From Plasmodiophora brassicae (taxonomy: Eukaryota > Endomyxa > Phytomyxea > Plasmodiophorida > Plasmodiophoridae), in contig JASFAU010000005.1 of assembly GCA_039704465.1 (NCBI GenBank), positions 1,178,001-1,242,000 on the forward strand: DNA of 64,000 bases, given 5' to 3'. Shown here piece after piece: positions 1-12,000 of the stretch. Below the pieces are notes generated by a model. It was given only the letters and a program-made list of their open reading frames with translations. It was not told the DNA's origin and searched no databases. Numbering within the stretch: position 1 is the first letter of the stretch; each line of letters starts with the position of its first letter. Both the position numbers and the translations under genes were made by a program.

Positions 1-209
1 GTTCAGGTTAGACCTGGCGAGAGTGGATACCGGAACACCTAACAACCTCTCTGTGTAGAGGCGGCCGCCTACTCGACGCTGAGCGTTGGATGTCTCGGTC
101 CATTCAAATGCTGGACATCTTCATTGATCCTGACGAGGCTGGAGCGAAAAAACAAGAAATGTTGAGGTCGCACGCGTATGTCATGAGCCGAATTCAAAGC
201 GCTAAATAA
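1..209 (+). CDS. 3' end of an unidentified gene (partial)
   Basis: An open frame runs from about position 58, just after a possible GTGTAG acceptor, to a TAA at 207-209. It gives about 50 residues, including the stretches DAERWMSRSIQMLDIF and MLRSHAYVMSRIQSAK. The composition is that of an ordinary soluble, charged protein tail, and the frame is open while the others are not. It converges on the leucyl-tRNA synthetase gene, with 94 bp between the two stop codons. The rest of the gene lies outside the window, so no function can be given. It could also be a chance frame. Confidence 0.4.
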
Positions 210-303
210 TGTACGATTTGCCGAGTCCTTCCATACCAGATATCGAAGTATTCTCGCCCGTTCCAGGTTGGCATCGCGACAGTACTGTATTGATGAAGAC
301 GGA

Positions 304-3300
304 TCACTCCCAAGTGAAGCGGATGGTCGGATTGCCGGGCGCGGCTCTGCCGGTATCATCGAAGGTCACGGCGACTGGGTTAGTCAGGTGAATACCGTGG
401 ATCATCATGGAAATATTCTGCTCCAGGAGCTGACGCTCGTCGAAAGGCATTTCGGTCGCAAGAGCTTGACGCCCTGCAAAGTCGTTAGCACGAACCAATG
501 CAATACCATAACTGGTTGACCCACCTTTGGATTTCACTTCATCAACAACACCGATAGCGAACTTTGTTGCACGCTTGAGGTTTGCCTTCAGTTCAGGATC
601 GCGAGTAAACACGTCCTTGATATCCCTGGAAACGCGGCCCAAGTCAACCGGTTTGGACGGATCCTAGGCTACTTCAGCACACACGAGAAATGGTGTCAAT
701 CACCTGACGCCCTACCTCCTGATATATCGCCTCGATCCGTTTCAGGACAGTTTTCTGCCACGCAGGATACTCACGAGCAACCTGCGGCACGATGCTGTTA
801 CCAACCCTTGTTGCAATCGACATTGGTGGTATGCTCACGTAGAATGTCAACGTAGACGGGTGAGTCGTAGGCGCGGGACCCTTCTTGGGTTGCATGGCTT
901 CGCCAAATTTGACATTGACAGCACGGGTGACCTCCTGCAGGTACTTGGCAATTGCGGAAACCTCCAAGTCCACCTCGTCTGCCGTTGGCCACGGTGCATC
1001 GATGATCTTGTATGGCGAACACATCGTCAGCATCACCCACTCTACAAATCTCATGGCATACCATTCCAGAGTGCCCAGCGATGCGCCAGATCTCTTCAGC
1101 CGTGTGCGGGCAAATAGGCGCAATCAGCAACGCAAAGACGTCAACGTACCGACGAAGCAAGTCGCTGTTCATCTTCGACGCATCTTCACCGAAGCTGGCG
1201 CGGTACAGGTCACGAGCGTTCAGTAGATCGAAGAAACCGTGCTAAATAGAATGCGACGTTAGATTCGACCGATGTGGCCTCCAGTTGAACCACCTTAAGC
1301 GCAACGCGGAAATGCATCCGAGCAAAAGCCTTGTCGGCCGCATGTATGCACTCGTTGATGCTGTAACAACCCCATGAGCAGAAGCGATCGCGAAACTCAT
1401 TCACCTTTACCGGTTATTGAAAATCTTGTCAACCAGCGAGAACTCCCTTCGAGTCGCCGGCTCAGCGTTGATGCGATCAAACGTCTCCTGGATCCAGTCA
1501 AGCTCCTTTGTGAGCTTCAGAATCGCGCTGTCACCAGTGTGCACAAGCGAGACGTTGGCGTCATCCAGCGTGTCACCAGCATCAGCAAGAGCGAGTCTAC
1601 ACGATGTATCAGAAGAGTATACCAGACGCATCCGAACGAAAAGCCATTACCGAGTTGGATCTGTACCGTACTGCTTGCAGGCGTCGACCATGGTGATGAA
1701 GTTGCCAGTCGACTTGGACATCTTTTCATCGTTCAGCATGGCGTGCCCGTTCGTGTAAAACGAACGCGGCCAGAGCGCAGGCTCAGACTTCCACATCGCC
1801 GCATGGTTGTACAATGACATCGTCAGGTGGTTGCCGATGAGGTCCTTGCCAGAGCATCGCAGGTCGACCGGGTAGAAGTAACGGAACTCCCTGCGCATAC
1901 GATGCAGGACATCGACAGAGATATCGCATTCCGGAGGGATCCCAGCGTCTTCGTTCTCGGATTTGAAGATGTAATCGAAGACGGCATCGGTCAGCTGTTC
2001 GGGACGAACGACCGTGGCAGGCGTCTGGCTCCCGTTGAGGACTCCATGCTGAAGGATGTGCGCAATCGTATAGTACGCCATATAGATCGTCGAATCACTC
2101 AGCGACTCGATCACGAATTTGGGATCGAACGGCAGCGGTGTACCCAAGCCGAACGAACGAGAGCATGCCCACTCCTTGAGCCAGTTCACAACGTGGATGA
2201 ACTGCTCCTTCGCGATATCATTGTACGTTTCCAAACGCTCTCGGACATGCTTCTCAACGTCCTTGCGCCAGTTCTCCTCGCCGTACTCTTCGAACCACTG
2301 GTCCGTCTTGGCAACAACGCACTCGTTCCCAGAACGGGCAATGACTTCACGTTCAGGTTCACTAGAACATACGTAATTCAGCGAAGAGCAGGATGTGTGC
2401 GCGTATATGCGGATCGCACGAGTATGAGAACGCCTGGCCCTTGCTGATCATGTCGGCTTTCACGATCGGCTTGGCAATTTCAACGGGCTGTCCAGCACAC
2501 ATGCCAACGAGCATTGTACCCTCGTAGAATCCTGATCGAATGCAGTGAGGTTAACCGGAACGAAGAGACCGTACAGCGCCTCATACCTTGCTTGTAGACC
2601 TCGAGTTTCGCCTCAGCAAGCTTCTTGCTGTCGTACTGGTTCGCAATCTTCATCTTTTCGCACATGAACTTTGCAGCCCGGTCGCCAAGGGATGGCGTTC
2701 GAATGATGGCCGGGGCTTCAAGCGAAACCATCTGTGATACGATTAAATATGGAGTTGAGATCGTAGCATAACAACGATGGCAAGCAGACCTCCAGCGTTA
2801 CGTGATACTTCACGCGGAACGCTTCGTCCTTGCGAAGATCCTCGAGGGCAGTGTAGTCGTCGGGACTGTCCGAAGGAACCGAAGTAACGATGCCGGTGCC
2901 TGGATCGAATCGATTAGCACAGTCCCAACGACGACTAGGGGCTGGTCGGCACTGCACCCTTGTTCATTTTGATCGTGAGAAGGGGCAGCATGTAAATAAC
3001 GTCGTGGATGGCGTTAGGAGCCTTGACAGCCGCTCCAAGCAGGTCCCAGCCCTTGAGAACGCACAGCGTCTCCACTTTGCCGAACGGCGTCGGCAACAGT
3101 TCCTGGTAACTCATGTTCGCGGCCGCACGAGCACTGCAGACCCAGATCTCGCTGTTCGGCCCACGAATGCAACTATAGTCACCATGTGGCAGCACCCAGG
3201 CATTTGTCTAAACAAAGCAACGTTTAGGAAGGCCAGAACGTCCACTACACGTATCCCGGTGCTGACCTGGCCGTACATGGTCTCTGGACGGAGAGTCGCA

Positions 3301-4462
3301 CAGAGAAGGAATACACCGGAATGCGACGGCTCGTCGACAAACGACTGAAGCGCAGGTGGCGGCTTCGACACCAAACGCAATTTGATCGCAGTGTACTCTT
3401 GCGGGACAACTCCCTCGCCAGAGGCACGATCATGGTCGGCGCACGGCTGGTTTTCGTTCGGCGAGAAGATCGACAGGCGCTTGCCGAACATGATCTTGCC
3501 GAGCCGTTTCAGCGTGTTGAATTGCCAGCGAATAAACGCGTCAAAGTACGGGTTCACATCTACGGTGATCATGAGGACGCCGACACCAGGCTATTGTCAC
3601 AACCGCGTCTTACTCGTTGTGATAAACGAACGTCGGAAGTCGGCCTTGATGCCGAAACGTTTCAGGTGCTCGATGGCAATCGGCGGGAAGTGAGCGAGCC
3701 AGGTTTTCGGGTCGGCGAATGATGCGATCATTTCCGGCGGGACGCCAATCTCCTCCATGATTTGCCACTGCAACGGACATATTACTGAACCGCTGAGGAC
3801 GTAACGCAGACGACACCGACCTGATACCGGTTCTTGGAGGACTTCTTCGACAGCTTGCCCTTCTTCTTCGGGGCGCTCGCTGCGACTTCAGGGGCGGCGA
3901 TAGCGTCTTCGGAAGCATCATCGCCATCATCGGTTGGGAACTCAGGCGGGTTCCCGAAGGCTTCGATTTCGCGGCGAAGCTTCTCTGCGCAGGCGGCGAT
4001 CGGCATGCCTGTGCAGTGGAAACCGAACGGAAACAGGACACGACGACCCTTCATGCGCTGTACGGGTGTCAACGGCAACGTTCCGAAACGTGGACGCGAT
4101 GAAAGAACCTGGTAGCCGGCTGCGAATTCGGCTTTGGACAACGAGAACGCATGACCCAGGTGAAGAATGCCGTTCATGTCTGTAACAAGGGTGTGTTTCA
4201 GTGGTAAGCCATACCAGGGGGGAATAGTGACATATTACGTACATGGGAACGGGAACGTCACCATGAATTTCTCCTGAAGAGGATCACCAGGCTCTGGGGC
4301 GTCCACCTCGAACGACTTGTTCTGCTCCCATTTCTCCTGCGCGATCTTTTCTAACGCGATCAAGCGGTCGCGCCGATCGAAGCTCTGAACGGGCATGTCA
4401 GAATACGTCGGCCTGGGCACCTGTTCCCATTCCCCCCGCAGCACCTGCTTCTCTTCCGTCAT
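304..4462 (-). CDS. LARS1: Leucyl-tRNA synthetase, cytosolic type (multi-exon)
   Basis: Charges tRNA-Leu with leucine in the cytosol. It is a class I aminoacyl-tRNA synthetase. The start at 4462 opens [14 protein letters not shown]. The next exon, from about 4177, has the HIGH-type motif in [11 protein letters not shown], followed by an acidic then Lys-rich insertion typical of eukaryotic cytosolic enzymes. The editing-domain part includes LRPETMYGQ (about 3260). The KMSKS motif appears as [10 protein letters not shown] near 1705-1728. The anticodon-binding part and C-terminal domain follow, ending [10 protein letters not shown] before a TGA at 304. Introns are about 50 nt: removing 50 nt after DKIFNN restores [13 protein letters not shown], and removing 51 nt after IEAIYQE joins [10 protein letters not shown]. 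Not every junction was resolved, and the 3' end could extend through another small exon. Confidence 0.92.
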
Positions 4463-5017
4463 CGCCGCGTTTGCACCACGACCGTGTCAGTCTGCAGCCG
4501 GCGTTAACTCCGGACCGGACTCCGTGGGGCGCCGCGTCCCCTGTCCACTGGTGCTATTTTTGCGCTGTCCCAAGTCGGGGTGTCGTGAGCAGGTGTGGTC
4601 GTGGCCGGCATTATCGCGATTCCAACGCTCTATGTACTTGGCCGGGAGCGCAGGGCTAACAGCCACATTCTGTCGTTGACCCCGAATTGGGAGCCGGTTT
4701 TCGTTGAGAACCTGCGCAACGCTCGGCGGGTCGCTCTCGATGACGGGAGCAGTTGATCTATCTCGCGGAGCGCGGCACGCCTCCAAGCCCGGCGTTCGAG
4801 CAATTGGGGCAGTTGCTGCAAGCGCATGTGCCTCATTTGGCACATACGATGATCTCGTTGCTGCACCAGGTCGTTTTAAGGCGACTAGGCAACGCGCCAC
4901 GTCGCTATATTCAGCAAGCGATCTGTCAGCAGCCTGTCTGCGGCGGGCACCTGCCATCGAGAGCGATCCGCCGAGCGTTGCGCAGGTTCTCAATGAAGAT
5001 CGGCTCCCACTTCGGTG
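4463..5017. other. Spacer holding the left arm and core of an inverted repeat
   Basis: No convincing gene seen. The stretch contains the left arm of a large imperfect inverted repeat, its spacer and part of the right arm. The open frames here are explained by the repeat: both arms, read outward, give related peptides containing IESDPPSVAQVLNE. The peptides resemble no family I know. Confidence 0.4.
4611..4750. repeat. Imperfect inverted repeat, left arm
   Basis: The segment beginning TTATCGCGATTCCAA and ending at CTCTCGATGACGGGAGC matches the reverse complement of 4947-5078. Two long blocks are close to identical: TAACAGCCACAT...TGTCGTTGAC and GAGAACCTGCGCAACGCTCG. Differences are scattered substitutions plus a few bases of indel near 4630-4655. 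The arms flank about 196 bp of unrelated sequence. I see no terminal target-site duplication and no transposase. Confidence 0.8.
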
Positions 5018-5078
5018 TCAACGACAGTATGTGGCTGTTAGCCGCGCCCGGGCAAGTAGAGCTTTGGAATCGCGATAA
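4947..5078. repeat. Imperfect inverted repeat, right arm
   Basis: Reverse-complement partner of 4611-4750. On the minus strand this arm forms the end of a small open frame starting upstream at 5227, so the repeat may be a partial inverted duplication of the 3' part of a small gene rather than a mobile element. Confidence 0.8.
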
Positions 5079-5227
5079 TACAATTCCGCGTTCTTGAGTG
5101 TCTTGTGGCGCGCCGCTCTGTAGACCAGGTCGACGTGCAACTGGCTTGTGCCAGGCTTGTACTTCCCGTGCTGTTCGGCGCAGAACGCGAAACGACGACT
5201 GGCGCGGACGTTCCTGGGAATGTGCAA
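5018..5227 (-). CDS. Hypothetical small ORF divergent from ALG14
   Basis: A 69-residue frame starts MHIPRNVRASRRFAFC at 5227 and ends LTATYCR. It is basic, with no membrane segment or recognisable domain. It runs away from ALG14 with 88 bp between the two starts, which suits a divergent promoter. Its 3' half lies in the right arm of the inverted repeat, whose left arm encodes a similar ending (LTATFCR) on the other strand. It could be a real small protein, a spliced gene whose other exons I missed, or noise. Confidence 0.25.
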   Translation of the reverse strand: MHIPRNVRASRRFAFCAEQHGKYKPGTSQLHVDLVYRAARHKTLKNAELYYRDSKALLARARLTATYCR

Positions 5228-5315
5228 CGAAACAATGCGCCGTTTTACTGCGGCGTTACTCGTACGTCGGAATGTGGCACGGGGGTAGCATCGACAGGTT
5301 CATCGTCATTTTTGG

Positions 5316-5909
5316 ATGCTGCTGGTTGTGCTCCTCGCCGCTGTCGTTTGGGTTGTCGTGGCGGTGTCGTGGAGCCGCAGGCCGCGCCACCGGGACGATG
5401 CGGGGACGATCGTGACGCTGGCCGTGCTGGGGTCCGGTGGGCACACGTCCGAGTTGCTGACGGTGATGAAGGGTATGGACCGGGGCCGGTACCGCCCTCT
5501 GCATTACGTCGTCGCGGATACGGACCGGACCAGCCAGGGCCGTGTCCTCGATCAGGACGCGGTCGTGCATCTCCTGCCTCGCAGTCGCCATGTTGGGCAG
5601 TCGTTCCTGAGCGCCGTTCCCACGACACTGGTCGCTATACTCGCGGCGATCCGCCTCGTGCTCTCGGTTCGACCGGAACTGGTACTTTGCAATGGGCCCG
5701 GGACATGCGTTCCAATCTGCATTGCAGCGGTCGCCTCGCGCCTGCTTGGTCGTTCCTGTCATATCGTGTTCATCGAGAGCTTCTGTCGCGTCCGGACCCT
5801 GTCCCTATCCGGGCGTATCATGTATCACGTCGCAGCGTCGTTCTACGTCCAATGGCCGACACTGCAGGCACGATATCCTCGTGCGAAATACATCGGCTTG
5901 CTGTGCTGA
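5316..5909 (+). CDS. ALG14: ALG14-type UDP-GlcNAc transferase subunit
   Basis: Membrane anchor subunit of the ALG13/ALG14 enzyme, which adds the second N-acetylglucosamine to the dolichol-linked precursor on the cytosolic face of the ER. The 197-residue single-exon protein has the family's usual short length. It begins with one hydrophobic N-terminal segment (residues about 2-19). The family motifs follow: LGSGGHTSELL, then LVLCNGPGTCVPICIA, then ESFCRVRTLSLSGRIMYH, and finally FYVQWPTLQARYPRAKYIG near the C-terminus. It lies 98 bp upstream of the cyclase gene on the same strand. It sits inside a longer frame that merely extends the cyclase ORF upstream, which I regard as non-coding. The ALG13 partner is not in the window. 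Confidence 0.93.
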   Translation: MLLVVLLAAVVWVVVAVSWSRRPRHRDDAGTIVTLAVLGSGGHTSELLTVMKGMDRGRYRPLHYVVADTDRTSQGRVLDQDAVVHLLPRSRHVGQSFLSAVPTTLVAILAAIRLVLSVRPELVLCNGPGTCVPICIAAVASRLLGRSCHIVFIESFCRVRTLSLSGRIMYHVAASFYVQWPTLQARYPRAKYIGLLC

Positions 5910-6007
5910 TCGCCGTCCGTCGGCTGCCAAGATATCTGGCGCCGATCGCCCCGACCCGTACGCTCGTCGATCGATCTCTTGGAGAATCCCCAGGAGTCGT
6001 ATGCAGT

Positions 6008-9000
6008 ATGGACGACGAGCATGACGAGGCGCTGAACGACGGCGAAGACGCTGTCGCGCCCGAAGAGTCAGCTCCCGTTGTTGCACCTGGGCAGAAGTCG
6101 TCGTTTGCGTCCAAGATCTCCATCGACGCCTTATGCTCCTATGTGCCCGCATCCATCATCCGGTTCTTGCAGGAGAACGCGAGCAGCGACAAATCGCACA
6201 TGGTTGCTCCGTTTAGACACAGTTACGAGACGGTCGTGCTGTTCGCCGACGTCTCCGGCTTCACCGACCTCAGCGAGCGCCTCGCGATGAAGGGTCGTGA
6301 GGGTTCCGAACAGCTCGCCAAGCACCTGAACTCGTATTTCGAGCAGTTAGTTCGCGTCATCGCTAGCCAGGGCGGCGACGTCTTCAAGTTCGCCGGCGAC
6401 GCCTTGCTTGTCCTGTGGCCACCCAGCGACGACGATCTGTGTACTGTGACGCGGCGAGCGGTGCAGAGTGCGCTGGAGATCCAGCGGAAGATGCACAGTG
6501 CCAAACTGCAGGAAGACGTCGTCCTGAGCGTTAAGCTGGGCATCGGCGTCGGGACATGCTCCATTGTGCATGTCGGAGGCGTTCTTTCCCGAATGGAATA
6601 CCTTGCCACCGGATCGCCGCTGATCCAGGCGTTCGCGTCTGAGCACAAGGCCGTTGCCGGCCAGGTCGTGTGCTCGCCAGAGGCGTGGCACATCATCAAG
6701 GATCATTTCGCCGCGCAGATCATTCCGTCGGGCCACGCGTTCATCGACCGTTGCTCCGACCGCCTGCGCAAGGTCGGCATCGTCAAGACGGCGAACCTTG
6801 ACATCATTAACGACGTCCACCTGATTGAGTCCATCTCGAACTATGTCCCGGGCGCCGTCCTACCGTTCCTGAATGCCAGCGAAGAACGCTGGGCCTCTGA
6901 GCTGCGCCATGTTGCGGTCATATTCGCCAACCTCGGGTTCACGGAAGCCCAGCTTGCCAAGATCGCTAGCGAGGAGACGACGAATGACCTGGACCGCGTC
7001 CAATCCGTCATCTTCTCCGTTCAAACGGCGATCTACCAGTACGAGGGATCGGTGAACAAGTTCCTGCTGGACGATAAGGGTTCGACTCTGCTGGCCGTGT
7101 TCGGCCTGCCGCCTGTCGCCCACGAGGACGACTCGGCCAGAGCGATTCTGGCCTCGCTCGTCATCTGCAACCAGCTGTCCAAACTGGGCGTCGTCCCGGC
7201 GATCGGAATCACGACTGGGACGGCCTTCTGTGGCGTGGTCGGCAGCCGCTCCCGTCGCGAGTATTCCGTCCTCGGCGATGTCGTCAACTTGTCAGCGCGC
7301 CTCATGCAGTACGCCAAGACGCAAGGCGGGGGCGTCCTGGTCGACCACACCACGCAGTACTCGGCCCGCGATTGCATCGCGTTCGAAGGGCTGACGAGCA
7401 TCATGGTCAAGGGCAAGAAGGACTTCGTGAAAGTGTTCTCGCCCATCGCGTCCAGCGTTGCGCCACATGGGATCTGGAACCAGCACAGGAACGACAAGGC
7501 GTCGACGGTGGCACGTGCGGCCACCATTGTGCATTCGCAGCACAACCCGCATGCCGAACTGTCGCGAACGTTGGCCGGTGGCAGTACGACGCCATTGTCC
7601 CCGGCGACGACCAGCCCGACGTCGACCGTCCCGGTGGATTGCACATCGATGACGTTGCCCCAGATCCCATCCCTGTCGAACCTGTGGGAAAAGTTCCCTC
7701 CCAGGGACGCCGGCGAGGTCAGCACCATCACGGTCGAACGGACCATCAACACGGGCGATTGGGGCCCACCGAAATCCGACGATAGTCTTCGTCTCGGGTC
7801 GTCTGGTGCTGCTGACGTCGATGTTGGCGCATCCATGACGCCTGCTGGAGGCGTCACGGCGCCGGTGGACACTTCTAGTGGCTTGCCGTCCAGTGATCCA
7901 ACTGCTGTTAGTGTTGGCAGAGGGGCCGGGAACGTCCACCGAGGAGGACCAGGGGACGACCCGCCTGCTCCAACAGTGGATGACGCGGCCTGGCTGGAGC
8001 ACACGAAGACGTGGATCGAGGACGATGACGATATGCATTTCGAGGCGCCGACCCCCATCTTCCCGGCAGCGGTGCCCGCGTCGCCTCAGACGCCGATGAG
8101 CGAATCCGAAATGTGGTCTCGTACCATGGACCGTGTCGCGGCCAACGCCCCGCTCCTGTCCGTCCTGCCGCAGTCGCGACTGAACACCTCGTCGTTCTCA
8201 TCGCAGCGTACCCTGGGGTCGTCGTCCGAGAACGCGTCGCAGGACGAATCGACGTCCCCGTGGGAAGACGGAGCGTCCAGCGATTACCGGCTTCGAAGTT
8301 CGGATTCGCATCCTCCGGCACCTCAGTTCGCGGCGGATGCACCACACCCGTATAAGACGGCCAGGTTCCAGCTCCAGGACCGGGGGTACATCACGCTGGA
8401 CGTCACTCGATTGCAGACGGTCCTGCAGGTCAAGGAGCGTTTGTTCGAGAGCCTACATCGCAAGCACTTTGTGGCGCCGAACGCGAACATGGACCAGTAC
8501 GCGTTGCACATTGGCGACCGAAACGCGTTGCTTCAGAACGAGAACGTGACGCTGGCGTTGCTGCCTCGCGTAATCAGCAACATGCCCGGGCCGATGCTCG
8601 ACATCGTCCTGACACGCAAGGCCGACTTCGACGAGCACCTGCCTGGGCAGGACGGTGTGAGCGCCGCTGACGTCGGAATGGCCATCTCCAAGGCGATGCA
8701 GAGCCTGATTCGGACGCGCGACCGCGCGACCATCATTCTGGAGGGCGAGGCGGGCTATGGAAAATCGCGCCTCCTGTCCCAGGTGGTTCGCGAAGCGCCC
8801 GCATACGTCCTGTTCCGGGCGGCGAACCCGCTCGAATCGAAGACGCCTCTCGGTATCTGGCGCGAGTTCTTCATGCGCCTGATCGACATGGAGATCGCGA
8901 ACAAATCCTTCGACCACCCTGCAGAACCCGTGCTGATGCGCAAGTGCTTCGTCATGAAATCGCTGGCGTCGTTGCCCGGTTACTCAGCCATTGCCGGCGT

Positions 9001-12000
9001 TCTTAACGAGGTCCTCCCGCTCGAGTTGGACGAAACGGAGGTAACAGCGTCGATGCCGTTTCTGGAACGGTTATCCAACTGCATCGTCATCATGCTGGCG
9101 CTGCTGCGGGTCTTCGTCAAGCGCATCGGATCGACCATCATCATCATCGACGATGCGCTCCTGATGGATAAGCTCAGCTGGGGGTTCGCTCTTCGCGTCA
9201 GCTGCGATTTCACCAACGTCCTGTTGATTCTGGGGACGCGCCCTGTTAACAAGAGCAACCTGGGCGCCTTCGACCTGGAGGTCCCCATGGATTACCTCGA
9301 GTTGCTGTCCCAGAAGACCACGTCGCGGTACGTTCTTCGCGCGCTGACCAACGAAGAGATTTACAACATTGGCGTGGAGACGCTCGGCGTGTCCAAACTG
9401 CCAAACACACTGGCCATCATCCTGCTCCAGCGATCGCACGGCAACCCGTTGGTCTGCAAGGAGCTTCTGTACTCGCTTCGCAAGAACGAGCTCATCGAGA
9501 TCCGGACGGAGAAGAGCGGCAAGGTGTGCACGCTGTCGGACAAGTTCACCGACCTGTCGATCGTGCCTGTGCCGATCTGCCTGCAGAATATCCTCGGCTG
9601 CCGGATCGACCGGCTGGGGCACATCCACGAGATCGCTCTGAAGGTCGCCAGCGTCATTGGCACCGAATTCCAGATGGACCTGCTGATGAAGACGTACCCG
9701 ATCCTGGAACACGTGCCCAGCCTGCCGGACGTCATTGCCGATCTGTGCCAGCTGAACGTCTTCTGTGCCACGCATGTGTCGGCCGACGCCAACCCATCGC
9801 AGAACGTGTACCGGTTCGTCGACGGGTTCATGCGTGACGTGGCGCTGTCCAGGCTGATCGTCAGCCAGAAGCAATTGCTGATGGCGCGCATCAACGAGGC
9901 CAAGACGCGCAACACGCGCTTGACGAAACCGACCGATTTCCAGGTGCAAGGGTCCGTCAAGTTCAGCGGGTTCCTGCACATACGCAAGGCGCTGGACGCA
10001 TCGAACGTCAGCTCGACGATGCGCATGCGCATGGGCACCTGGAAGAAGCGCTGGGTCGTCCTGCACGAGAACAGCGTGTCGCTGTACTACCACCCGACGC
10101 ACCCGCGCGTCCTGGGCGTCATCTTCCTGGACAGTGCCAGCGTGTCGATGCTGACCGATTCGTCGATCGGCCGCGACTACACGATCCAGATCCAGGCGCA
10201 GTACTGGATGAAGAAGGGCGTCACGCACGACAGCAAGCGCCTGTTCTACATGGCGGCCGCCACCCTCGAGGACGCTCGCGTCTGGTCGTACAAGATCGCC
10301 GTCACCATCGAGAAGCAGCTGTCCGTTCGCGAGCGGCACGCCATTCAAGCGTCGTTGGCGTCCGACTCGCAGCGTGACACGACTGACCTCTGGACGCCCG
10401 AGTTTTCCCGAGGGCCACCTTCGCAGGCCTCGTCAGTATCAGCCGACGCGTCGTCGCAGTCCCCGCTCGTGCGCATGACGTCCCATTCGGTCCTGTTCAA
10501 CGAGCGGAGCACGATGGAACGGACGGCGTCGTCGTCGAGCACGCCCTTGCTACCGCCAGGCGATGGGAGCACGGCCGCGCACACGTTCCGTTCCAGCCTG
10601 GCGAACTCGGTCCAGTACCTGTCGCGACGCTTGAAATCGTCCAGCAGCGGGTCGATGTCCCGGCGGTCGATGTCGGCCATGAAGATGAACGGGCGCGTCA
10701 ACAGCGCCGACATGGACCGGTCGGTATCGGTGAACTCGTCGATCAGCGAGGTCGGCCAGCAGCGCGTGCCATGGCGCCCGACGCTCGACCTGGACCTGCT
10801 GCCCCTGGCGTCCGACCTGAAATCCGCTGTCAAGGCCTGGCTCTACCAGGGCGGTTCCTTCGTCACCACCGACGACAACAAGGGCGACGACGGCCTGCTG
10901 CGCCCGATCCTCAGCGACTCGGCGATCAACAAGTCGGGCATAATGGAGGTGCTGGATCATCAGCTGACGGTGCCGCCTGGGGAAGACCCGAGATGGCGAC
11001 GTCGCTGGCTGGCGCTCACGTCCGACTCGCTCGTCATCACCGCTTCGCAGTTCGACGACGACGTCATGTTCGCGCTCAGCATCAGCCGGATCCGTCATCA
11101 GAAGGCGACCGAGAGGCTGACGTTCCACGTGGAGTCCGACCTGGCGCTGGACGGCCCGACGCTCCTGTTCGGCAAGCCGACCGCGTTCTCGCTGCGGGCC
11201 GAGAACGATGCCACGTTCGCGTCCTGGTACGACCAGATCTCGCAGATGATCGACGAGGCGGTGCTGATGTCGGAGACGTCGCGTTCGGCGATCGCGCTGG
11301 ACAACAGCGACCACGCCGGCACCGCCCTGTGCGACGTGGAAGACCGTTTCGCTGACTACCAGGTCTACGAGTCGAACTTGTTCGCCGACGCCGCCTCCCA
11401 GATCCTGCGGCGACTGAACGCGGAGGTCGGCGCCGACAACGCGAACGCGTCGTGGCCGGCGATTCGTCGCGAGCTGGACGCCCTGCAGAAGCTGATCGAC
11501 ACGTGCCGCAAGGTCGACCCGTCGTCGGCGCAAGCGCAGGCGCGACTGTCGCTGGGCGTATCCAAATTGGACAGCGGGTCGAGCATCGAACCGGAGACGA
11601 GCCTGTCGGCGACGCTGCAGAACGCGGACGCGGCCAACAGCACGATGGGCAGCGTGACGACGACGACGGCCGACCCGGAAATGTACCGGGACGGCGGCTG
11701 GCTCATCAAGATGATGGACGAGTGCGACATCGATGATTCGACCAAGATGTGGCTGGCGCGTTGCTACACGCTGGACGGGCAGGAACAGCAACAGCGCCTG
11801 GCGTATGCGGTCGGCGGCGACCAGGCGATGCCCTCGCAGGGCAATGTGTCCGAGACGAGTTCGATCTGCATCAACGAGACCGACATGTCGTCCGAGGACG
11901 ACAACATGTCGTACGACTATCGTCCGTCCATTGGCGGGGGCGACGGTGGCGATACGCCGCGCCGATGGGCGCTGGGTCGTTCCGTGTCGTTCGCCGAAGA

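Noticed and set aside
660..680. A 19-nt intron in LARS1, like those of chlorarachniophyte nucleomorphs
   Set aside because: A 51-nt intron with donor GTAGGGCG and the same acceptor fits equally well and agrees with the other introns here.
5105..6007. In-frame upstream extension of the cyclase ORF
   Set aside because: The extension overlaps ALG14 in another frame and has low-quality composition. The ATG at 6008 is followed by a natural start and by the first cyclase domain.
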